A DNA stretch of 5,294 nucleotides, from assembly GCA_029248825.1 (NCBI GenBank), contig JAQWIP010000008.1:1-5294 (forward strand). Reading direction: 5' to 3'. Position numbers and translations under genes: made by a program. Every line of letters starts with the position of its first letter. Position 1 is the first letter of the stretch. This document shows, in pieces, positions 1-5,078 of the stretch. The notes below the pieces were generated by a model. The model had not been told where the DNA came from. It worked only from the letters and a program-made list of their open reading frames with translations, and did not search any database. This DNA comes from Alphaproteobacteria bacterium (GTDB taxonomy: Bacteria; Pseudomonadota; Alphaproteobacteria; RS24).

Positions 1-2
1 AA

Positions 3-89
3 GAAGACGCTGTCTATGACCAGTTCGATGCGGAAGGCTTTATTAAGCTCAACGCGCTGCGGTTGAAACTGCTTGGACGGCGCAAATAA
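3..89 (+). CDS. argG: Argininosuccinate synthase, C-terminal end (partial, 5' end outside window)
   Basis: An open frame enters from the left edge and ends at TAA 87–89, giving 28 residues that begin EDAVYDQFDAEGFIKLNALR and end LLGRRK. The stretch DAEGFIKLNALRL is the well-conserved C-terminal helix of bacterial argininosuccinate synthase, which in the arginine pathway joins citrulline and aspartate using ATP in the cytosol. The C-terminal helix takes part in tetramer contacts in this family. Nothing of the catalytic domain is visible, so activity cannot be judged here. The gene is convergent with folD, with three bases between the two stop codons. The identification rests on a short but distinctive tail. 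Confidence 0.85.
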   Translation, partial: EDAVYDQFDAEGFIKLNALRLKLLGRRK

Positions 90-105
90 AGCTTACAGCT
101 TGCGC
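80..105. terminator. Possible stem-loop at the argG/folD convergent junction
   Basis: GCGCAA (80–85) is complementary to TTGCGC (100–105). The stem can be lengthened by GACG (76–79) with CGTC (107–110) if T106 is bulged out. Both stop codons lie in the loop. There is no clear run of T on either side, so use as an intrinsic terminator, in either direction, is only a suggestion from its position between convergent genes. Confidence 0.3.
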
Positions 106-992
106 TCGTCAAATCCATTTTGACGGCAAAAAGCGGTCAGCGTATTTTTCAACAAACAGGCAATCGTCATCGGCCCCACGCCGCCCGGCACGGGAGTGAT
201 ATGCGCGGCATTTTCGCTTGCCTCGGCAAAAGCCACATCGCCCACCAAACAGGTTTTGCCCTCGCCGCGTTCGGGCGCATCGATGCGATTAATGCCCACA
301 TCAATCACACAAGCACCCGGCTTGACCCAATCGCCTTTGACCATTTCGGCTATGCCCACAGCCGCCACCAGAATATCCGCGCGGCGGCAAATGGCGGGCA
401 AATCTTGGCTGCGCGAATGCGCCATGGTGACAGTGCAGTTTTCTTTCAGCAATAGCTGCGCAACAGGTTTGCCGACCAAATTCGAACGCCCGATTACCAC
501 CGCATGTTTGCCCGTCAAATCGCCCAAAGTCTCTTTCGCCAAAATAACGCTGCCCAAAGGCGTGCAAGGGGTCAGCGCCTCTAGCCCCGAAACCAAACGG
601 CCTGCGTTTAGCGGGTTCAGACCATCGACATCTTTATCGGGGTGGATGGTATCGATAATGGCTTGTTGCGAGATTTGGCTCGGCACGGGAAATTGCACCA
701 AAATACCGTTCACCTGCGGGTCGGCGTTTAGCTCGCGGACTTTCTCGAGCAAGGCGTCTTGGCCGGTATCGCCCGCCATTTTAAATTCCAGCGACACCAT
801 GCCCGCCTCTTTGGTGGCAATGCCTTTATTGCGAACATAGACTTGCGAGGCGGGGTCTTCGCCCACTTGCACCACGGCCAGACCTGGCACTTTTGCGTGC
901 GCGGCTTTCAACTCGGCCACCGCCGTGGCGATGCGCGCGCGCAAAGCGGCGCCAATTTCTTTGCCGTCGATGCGTTGGCTATCCACAGCCAT
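93..992 (-). CDS. folD: Bifunctional methylenetetrahydrofolate dehydrogenase / methenyltetrahydrofolate cyclohydrolase
   Basis: FolD interconverts 5,10-methylene-, 5,10-methenyl- and 10-formyl-tetrahydrofolate with NADP, supplying one-carbon units for purines and formyl-Met in the cytosol. The 299-residue protein has the usual length and all family signatures: YVRNK at 52–56 (Tyr52 and catalytic Lys56), GILVQFPVP at 96–104 with Gln100, DKDVDG at 119–124 with Asp123, PCTPLG at 142–147, the nucleotide-binding VIGRSNLVGKP at 166–176, and PVPGGVGPMT at 267–276. The frame stays open for 16 more codons upstream, into yggT. I chose ATG at 992 because it follows GGGAGG by 6 nt and begins MAVDSQRIDGKEI, the normal family start. 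Its A is also the last base of the yggT stop (TGATG), implying translational coupling. Nothing suggests damage. Confidence 0.97.
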   Translation of the reverse strand: MAVDSQRIDGKEIGAALRARIATAVAELKAAHAKVPGLAVVQVGEDPASQVYVRNKGIATKEAGMVSLEFKMAGDTGQDALLEKVRELNADPQVNGILVQFPVPSQISQQAIIDTIHPDKDVDGLNPLNAGRLVSGLEALTPCTPLGSVILAKETLGDLTGKHAVVIGRSNLVGKPVAQLLLKENCTVTMAHSRSQDLPAICRRADILVAAVGIAEMVKGDWVKPGACVIDVGINRIDAPERGEGKTCLVGDVAFAEASENAAHITPVPGGVGPMTIACLLKNTLTAFCRQNGFDERKL

Positions 993-1300
993 CAGTAGCC
1001 TCCCATGCCAGAGCTGGCGAGAGGCCCAAGGATTTCCCACATCAGATTGCGCAAAAACATCAGCCCAAAAATCAAAATAATCGGCGAGAGATCCAACCCG
1101 CCCATATCGGGCAGGAAGCGGCGGATGCGACGATAGGCTGGCTCGGTCAATCGATTGAGCGCATCGCCAAATAAAAACACATATCGATTGCGCAAATTCA
1201 CCACATCAAAAGCCACCAACCAAGACAGCACGGCCGAGGCGATGATAATCCAAATGTAAAACTCAACGAGCTGACTGATGAGCGTCAGTAACGCGACCAT
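992..1300 (-). CDS. yggT: YggT family integral membrane protein
   Basis: This is a 102-residue inner-membrane protein with two hydrophobic segments: roughly residues 3–29 (ending AVLSWLVAF) and 72–86 (SPIILIFGLMFL). Between them lies the basic family signature around NRLTEPAYRRIRRFLPDMGG followed by LDLSP. Many YggT proteins carry two such repeats (about 190 residues). This is the short single-repeat form usual in Alphaproteobacteria. The role is poorly defined; homologues have been linked to cell division or plastid nucleoid/membrane organisation and to osmotic tolerance. The start ATG is preceded by AGGAGA with a 5-nt spacer. It precedes folD with a one-base overlap. In many relatives a small DUF167 gene (yggU) sits between the two, but here there is no room for it. 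Confidence 0.93.
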   Translation of the reverse strand: MVALLTLISQLVEFYIWIIIASAVLSWLVAFDVVNLRNRYVFLFGDALNRLTEPAYRRIRRFLPDMGGLDLSPIILIFGLMFLRNLMWEILGPLASSGMGGY

Positions 1301-1352
1301 AAGGGTCTCCTGGGTAAAAGAGCGAAGCCGAATTCAGCTAAACCTTGGCTGT

Positions 1353-1964
1353 CTAGATAATAGACGTGCCGTCTTTCTTCATATAAATCGACGTGCGGGG
1401 TTTTTCCATTAATTTGCGAACCATGGGCTCAAAGGCCTCTAGCGGCATCGATTCATACTCGGGGTCGAAGCTCGACTGGTCGTAGAGATGGCAGAACTGA
1501 GCGGTATATTCAAAATGCTCATGTTCGCGAAACGCATCGCGGGCATCGCGGTCGAGGCCGATGTGGTGGAAGAAATAATAGCCTTGAAAAACCGCATGGT
1601 TTTGCAGCATGAAATAATTTTGCTCGCTGATGAACGGCTTGAGAATCGTCGCCGCCAGCTCGGCATGGTTAAAGCTGCCCAAGAGGTCGCCAATATCGTG
1701 CAAGAGTGCGCACACAACATATTCGTCATCGCGGCCATCTTTATGGGCGCGCGTGGCGGTTTGCAAAGAATGCTCATAGCGGTCGACAGCGAAACCGCCA
1801 AAATCGCCTTGCAGCATTTTCAAATGATTCATGACCCGATCGGGCAGGGTTTTCGAGAACTCCCCAAAAGCCTTTGAAATCTTTTGGTAATCTTCTTCTG
1901 TGCCATCTACCATGGCGCTGAAACCCGCCTGGCCTGAAGTCATATCTGTTTTATCATCAAGCAT
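1353..1964 (-). CDS. HD-domain metal-dependent protein, PhnZ/MIOX-like oxygenase or phosphohydrolase
   Basis: This 203-residue soluble protein has an HD domain from about residue 60 to 165. Visible candidate metal ligands are His65 (YEHSLQTA), His89-Asp90 (LLHDIGD), His100 (FNHAE), His123 (QNHAVFQGYY) and Asp162 (LYDQSSFD). This six-ligand H...HD...H...H...D set binds two metals in the HD family. It is shared by diiron oxygenases such as PhnZ (phosphonate cleavage) and, more distantly, inositol oxygenase, as well as by HD phosphohydrolases. The 24-residue gap from His65 to His89 matches what I recall for PhnZ. The substrate is unknown. The frame opens 22 codons earlier, but ATG at 1964 is preferred because GGAGG lies 5 nt upstream and a promoter lies just beyond. 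No phosphonate genes are nearby. It is transcribed toward yggT, 52 nt away. Confidence 0.8.
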   Translation of the reverse strand: MLDDKTDMTSGQAGFSAMVDGTEEDYQKISKAFGEFSKTLPDRVMNHLKMLQGDFGGFAVDRYEHSLQTATRAHKDGRDDEYVVCALLHDIGDLLGSFNHAELAATILKPFISEQNYFMLQNHAVFQGYYFFHHIGLDRDARDAFREHEHFEYTAQFCHLYDQSSFDPEYESMPLEAFEPMVRKLMEKPRTSIYMKKDGTSII

Positions 1965-1969
1965 AAAAA

Positions 1970-1974
1970 CCTCC
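1970..1974 (-). promoter_or_regulatory. Shine-Dalgarno site that decides the HD-gene start
   Basis: On the minus strand GGAGG is followed by five T and then ATG at 1964. This strong site favours the 203-residue product over the longer frame starting at 2030, whose extra 22 residues would run across the promoter and palindrome. Confidence 0.8.
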
Positions 1975-1988
1975 GTAAAATATGCCTG

Positions 1989-2017
1989 ATTGTGCCTAAC
2001 CAAAAGCCATTTGGCAA
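1989..2017 (-). promoter_or_regulatory. Predicted sigma70-type promoter of the HD gene
   Basis: On the minus strand TTGCCA (2017–2012; five of six bases of the -35 consensus) is separated by exactly 17 nt from CACAAT (1994–1989; four of six of the -10 consensus). Transcription would begin near 1982, leaving a leader of about 18 nt that contains the GGAGG site. This is read by eye from the sequence and has not been tested. Confidence 0.5.
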
Positions 2018-2023
2018 TTGCCA
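2012..2023. promoter_or_regulatory. 12-bp perfect palindrome, candidate operator
   Basis: TGGCAATTGCCA is a perfect inverted repeat in the divergent region between the HD and VOC genes. One half is the predicted -35 box of the HD promoter, so a dimeric regulator bound here could block it and might also affect the VOC gene. No regulator gene is present in the window. A chance palindrome cannot be excluded. Confidence 0.35.
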
Positions 2024-2069
2024 TTTTCAACAGGCGGGTTAGGGTGTGGCAAGCAAACGGGAGATGACT

Positions 2070-2438
2070 ATGCTTAGCTATGTAACACTTGGAACCAATG
2101 ATATTGAGAAAGCTCGCGCTTTCTATCAGCCCCTGTTTGAAGCCATGGGTGGCAAAGAATTATTCGACAATGGACGGCTGTATTTTTACGGCACGGATAT
2201 GGCCAATCCGATGATTGCCGTCGGTGGACCGTATAACGAAGAAACCGCGACCAACGGCAATGGAACGATGGTTGCCATCCAAGGTGGCGACCCAGAAAAC
2301 ATCGACCGCCTCTACGCCAAAGCCATGGAATTGGGCGCCACCGATGAAGGCGAGCCTGGGCAGCGCATGCCGATTTTCTACGGCGCTTATGTGCGAGACC
2401 CCGATGGCAATAAGCTTTGCTTCTGCAAACTTGGCTAA
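2070..2438 (+). CDS. VOC (glyoxalase/bleomycin-resistance fold) family protein
   Basis: The 122-residue product has the paired beta-alpha-beta-beta-beta layout of the vicinal oxygen chelate superfamily: SYVTLGTNDIEKARAFY at the N-terminus (residues 3–19), RLYFYGTD and MIAVGG strands in the middle, and AYVRDPDGNKLCFC at 106–119. Family members include glyoxalase I, dioxygenases and resistance proteins; the substrate here is unknown. The usual metal ligands appear lost: Tyr4 sits where many members have His on strand 1, and Cys117 or Phe118 replaces the Glu after DPDGN. A metal-free or altered site is therefore likely. The frame could begin at GTG 2046 or ATG 2064, but GGGAG at 2059–2063 lies 6 nt before ATG 2070, which also gives the normal family N-terminus. 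It is a lone gene, divergent from the HD gene. Confidence 0.87.
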   Translation: MLSYVTLGTNDIEKARAFYQPLFEAMGGKELFDNGRLYFYGTDMANPMIAVGGPYNEETATNGNGTMVAIQGGDPENIDRLYAKAMELGATDEGEPGQRMPIFYGAYVRDPDGNKLCFCKLG

Positions 2439-2460
2439 ACGGATCTTGAGCCTAATTTAG

Positions 2461-2508
2461 AGCCGGCCTTAGAAGACGCGATTACCTAGCTGTCTTCTGG
2501 GGCCGGCT
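2461..2508. terminator. Probable terminator stem-loop at the VOC/acyltransferase convergent junction
   Basis: A 17-nt left arm (2461–2477, starting AGCCGGCC) pairs with a right arm (2492–2508, ending GGCCGGCT) around a 14-nt loop. In RNA from the plus strand all 17 positions pair, two of them as U·G wobbles (2469/2500 and 2470/2499). In minus-strand RNA these become A/C mismatches, so the structure is stronger for the VOC transcript. The tail is only TATTT, so it is not a textbook intrinsic terminator. The acyltransferase stop codon lies in the loop and its last codons form the right arm. Confidence 0.6.
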
Positions 2509-3091
2509 TATTTGGCGAGGCGTAATTATCCGCCCAAATGCCATGCATTGTGTCATAAAACGCATAGATTTCTGCCATATCGGCCTTTAAATCACCTGTT
2601 GGATAGAAAATCTGATCGATGCCCACGCGTCGTGTCTTCGCGTTCACACCCGCTAAAAACACCGGCACATTGGCTGCCAAAGCTATGTGGTAAAAGCCCG
2701 TTTTCCAATTCGTGCGCGCACTGCGCGTGCCTTCGGGCGTGACCACCAAATGAAAACTCTCGTTCTCATCAAATTGGCGCGCCAGAGCTTTTACATAATC
2801 TTTCGCCGACCGCCGGTCGACAGGAATACCGCCGCAATAGCGCAAAAACCAACCCAGCGGGCCAACAAAAAGCGTGTGTTTAATCAACACGCGCACTTTC
2901 AAATTCAGCACAAAGACGAAAGCCAGAAATAAAGCGAAATCCCAATTGCTCGTATGCGGCGCCGCCAAAAGGATGCCCTTTTTCATCGGCGTGGGAACGC
3001 TCTGCCCCGGCCGCCAGCCGATGAGCAGCAGGATAAGCCAAGAAATCAGCTTTAAAATGGGGCTTAAAATGGGCGTGGTAAAAATCGTCAT
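2486..3091 (-). CDS. PlsC-type (lyso)phospholipid/glycerol-phosphate acyltransferase
   Basis: Members of this family transfer an acyl group from acyl-CoA or acyl-ACP to a lysophospholipid or glycerol phosphate at the inner membrane. The 201-residue protein shows the ordered motifs: APHTSNWDF at 44–52 containing the catalytic HX4D (His46, Asp51), GGIPVDRR at 87–94, TPEGTRS at 118–124, and VPVFLAGV at 142–149. Residues 8–26 form a hydrophobic segment that probably anchors it, with a second around 53–64. It is shorter than typical PlsC (about 240), mainly at the C-terminus, and the acceptor is unknown. The start follows AGGAAG by 5 nt. That site overlaps the TAG stop of the upstream crotonase, 9 nt away, so translation is probably coupled. 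It is the last gene of the leftward operon. Confidence 0.9.
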   Translation of the reverse strand: MTIFTTPILSPILKLISWLILLLIGWRPGQSVPTPMKKGILLAAPHTSNWDFALFLAFVFVLNLKVRVLIKHTLFVGPLGWFLRYCGGIPVDRRSAKDYVKALARQFDENESFHLVVTPEGTRSARTNWKTGFYHIALAANVPVFLAGVNAKTRRVGIDQIFYPTGDLKADMAEIYAFYDTMHGIWADNYASPNKPAPEDS

Positions 3092-3100
3092 TGTGACTTC

Positions 3101-3952
3101 CTAGCTGATTTTGCGTTTCGGCAGATCGGTGAAATCTGGCTCGCGCTTCTCAGATCGCGCACTCATGGCTTCCATGATTTCTTCCGGATGCAGCATCGAG
3201 GCATTCCACAGGCCAATCCAATCGAGGCCTTCTTGCGTGGTATGGTCGCGCGCATAGGTGATGGCGCGTTTGCAGCCATGCACGGCCAAAGGCGCATTGG
3301 CCGCAATCTCGCGCGCCACTTCCATGACGCCGTCCAACATGGCCTCATGGCTATCAAACACGCGGTTGACCAAACCAATATTCGCGGCCTCCTCGGCCGG
3401 CATACGACGACCCGTATAGGCCAATTCGCGCACCACGCCCTCGGGGATGAGCTTGACCAAACGCGGGAACGTGCCGACATCGGCGGTCATGCCAATTTTG
3501 GTTTCATAGATGGTGATGAAAGCATCGCGCGTCGCATAGCGCACATCGCAAGCGGTTACCAAATCAACACCGCCGCCGATGCAGCCGCCTTGGATGGCCA
3601 CCAAAACGGGCAGGCGCGATTGCTCCAATACCGAGAGACTATCTTGCATGCTTTTGACGGTATCGAGAAACTTCAGGCCTTTTTGCCGCTTGGCATGATG
3701 CGCTGGCAATGGCGCCCCCGCAGGTTTTTCATCGCTCGAGCCAAACATAGAGACATCTATGCCGCCGCAAAAATGCGGCCCCGTGGACGACAGAACAATC
3801 ACGCGGGCTTGCGCTTCGGCATCGATTTTATCGACCACTTGCGGCAGCTCGCGCCAGAAAGCGCGGTTCATATTATTGCGCTTATCGGGGCGGTTCATTT
3901 GAATATGGGCAATGCCATCGCTCACGCTTACGTTAAAACATTCATAGGTCAT
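3101..3952 (-). CDS. Enoyl-CoA hydratase/isomerase (crotonase) family, dienoyl-CoA isomerase-like
   Basis: This 283-residue crotonase has the CoA-binding and oxyanion-hole segments HFCGGIDVSMF (60–70) and IQGGCIGGGVDL (120–131), and ends without any targeting tail. It lacks the paired glutamates of hydratases. Instead Asp130, Glu150 and Asp158 occur with spacings of 20 and 8 residues, matching the catalytic Asp176/Glu196/Asp204 of rat delta3,5-delta2,4-dienoyl-CoA isomerase (ECH1). The surrounding VTACDVRY and MTADVGT also read like ECH1. That enzyme moves double bonds when odd-position unsaturated fatty acids are degraded. Residues 71–100 form a longer loop than in simple hydratases, as in ECH1. 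The start ATG follows AGGGAG by 7 nt. It lies 40 nt after the kinase gene and 9 nt before the acyltransferase in one operon. The exact substrate is inferred. Confidence 0.9.
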   Translation of the reverse strand: MTYECFNVSVSDGIAHIQMNRPDKRNNMNRAFWRELPQVVDKIDAEAQARVIVLSSTGPHFCGGIDVSMFGSSDEKPAGAPLPAHHAKRQKGLKFLDTVKSMQDSLSVLEQSRLPVLVAIQGGCIGGGVDLVTACDVRYATRDAFITIYETKIGMTADVGTFPRLVKLIPEGVVRELAYTGRRMPAEEAANIGLVNRVFDSHEAMLDGVMEVAREIAANAPLAVHGCKRAITYARDHTTQEGLDWIGLWNASMLHPEEIMEAMSARSEKREPDFTDLPKRKIS

Positions 3953-3992
3953 GGGGTATCTCCCTCAAATAAAAGTCAGTGCCAATTGGGCG

Positions 3993-5078
3993 TCAGATTA
4001 AAGATAATGCATCCAGATGCAATGCCTGCCAGCCCGAGCGCTCGGCCATCGTCGCAAACATTTCATCGCCGCGCGGAGTGCGCTCCACCAACATGGCCGA
4101 AACCAACGCCATGATAAAACCCGAAAACGCAGCGCGGCGATAATCTTGCCAAGCCTGCTCCAGCGCGTAGCCCTCGGCTTTGGCCCCAAGTTGGGCGTGA
4201 TAGCGCGCCACCAAAGCCTCTTCCTCGCGCGCGCGCACCGCCGGATCGGCAAGGCTGGTGGACAAGCAATAAGCGATATCATTCATCGGCGCGCCGGCCG
4301 AAACCGTCTGCCAATCGAGAATAACCACGCGGCTTTTGGTGTCGGTGAACAGCATATTGTCGAGGCGGAAATCGCCATGCGACAAAACCAGCGGTTCTTC
4401 CCAGCCGCGGTTTTCGCCCAGCATATAGGCATCAAACCGCGCCACCAAGGCTTCGCCCATATCCAAAATATCGCCCGACAGGCGCCCCTCATAGCGGGCG
4501 CGCCATTCGGGATATATGGCTGGCACGAGCGCAGCCAAAAATGCGCGGCGCTCGTCTTCTTGGCTATAGGTCAGCCATTTGTGTTGGTGCAGGCTCGCAT
4601 CGCCCCAATGGCTTTGGTGCAAAAGCGCCGCCTCGTTTAACGCCAAGCCAAGCTGCTCGAGCGAACAGCCATCCATTTGCGCAATTTGCGCGGCCGGTGC
4701 CATGTCTTCCAATAGTAAAACGCCATCGCCGCTAGCCGCCTCATAGGTCGAGAGATAGGCTTGCGGCGCGCGCGCGCCGCAACTGTCGCCAAAGCGCATA
4801 TAAAACTGCGTCTCGATTTCATAGAGGTGCATATTGCGCGCCGTCTCGCGACTGGCCGCATCGCCCGCCGGACATTTGGCAATGAGCGAGCTAGGCAAGG
4901 CGGTGGCGGCGTCTAGAGGAGGCGATGCCCAATCCAGACCTATCCGATAGCTATCGCCAACCTGCCCGGTGCCAACCGGCTCAAATGTAAACCCCGAAAG
5001 CGCCTCGCTAGGCTGGTCGAAAACTTGCGCCAGATAGGCCGCATCGAAGCGCGAGGGATGGTCGCGAAAGCCGCTCAT
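3993..5078 (-). CDS. Aminoglycoside-phosphotransferase-fold (APH/ecdysteroid-kinase-like) small-molecule kinase
   Basis: This 361-residue kinase-fold protein has a glycine-containing N-lobe (PVGTGQVGDSYRI, 34–46), a probable ATP-contacting Lys68 (SLIAK), Glu89 on the following helix (YEIETQFY), the hinge-like LLLEDM (121–126), the catalytic loop SHGDFRLDN (233–241; Asp236, Asn241) and the metal-binding DWQ (255–257) followed by APMNDIAY. These are all the residues an active phosphotransferase needs. Despite the family name, antibiotic resistance is unlikely. Relatives phosphorylate steroids, choline or hydroxyacyl-CoA, and its operon partners are acyl-CoA and lipid enzymes, which fits the last group best (inference). 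The start codon overlaps the stop of the upstream gene (ATGA), and no good Shine-Dalgarno site is visible, so translation probably depends on re-initiation. Confidence 0.87.
   Translation of the reverse strand: MSGFRDHPSRFDAAYLAQVFDQPSEALSGFTFEPVGTGQVGDSYRIGLDWASPPLDAATALPSSLIAKCPAGDAASRETARNMHLYEIETQFYMRFGDSCGARAPQAYLSTYEAASGDGVLLLEDMAPAAQIAQMDGCSLEQLGLALNEAALLHQSHWGDASLHQHKWLTYSQEDERRAFLAALVPAIYPEWRARYEGRLSGDILDMGEALVARFDAYMLGENRGWEEPLVLSHGDFRLDNMLFTDTKSRVVILDWQTVSAGAPMNDIAYCLSTSLADPAVRAREEEALVARYHAQLGAKAEGYALEQAWQDYRRAAFSGFIMALVSAMLVERTPRGDEMFATMAERSGWQALHLDALSLI

Noticed and set aside
196..840. Plus-strand open frame of 214 codons opposite folD.
   Set aside because: FolD is certain here and the antisense translation has low complexity with no recognisable motif.
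993..1040. Sixteen-codon N-terminal extension of folD.
   Set aside because: It overlaps the yggT end in another frame, is not part of the FolD family, and ATG at 992 has its own GGGAGG site.
1326..1339. Imperfect palindrome around GAATTC between the HD gene and yggT, followed on the minus strand by CTCTTTTA: possible terminator.
   Set aside because: The stem has only four or five pairs and the T run is short, so it is too weak to call. The short GTCTA/TAGAC repeat at 1351–1365 was set aside for the same reason.
1965..2030. Twenty-two-codon N-terminal extension of the HD protein.
   Set aside because: It runs through the predicted promoter and palindrome, while ATG 1964 has a strong GGAGG site.
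2018..2046. Promoter for the VOC gene using TTGCCA at 2018–2023 as -35 box.
   Set aside because: No acceptable -10 box lies at 16–18 nt (the best is TAGGGT, three of six matches).
3188..4114. Long open frame of 308 codons on the plus strand, opposite the crotonase and kinase genes.
   Set aside because: It spans two well-supported genes, its translation is rich in His, Ala, Arg and Gln with no domain, and it is explained by codon bias on the other strand.
4017..4640. Plus-strand open frame of 207 codons opposite the kinase.
   Set aside because: It is a shadow of the kinase gene with no ribosome site or domain.
3993..5078. Aminoglycoside resistance gene.
   Set aside because: The fold is shared, but the sequence is of the general small-molecule kinase type and the operon holds acyl-CoA and lipid genes, with no sign of a mobile element.
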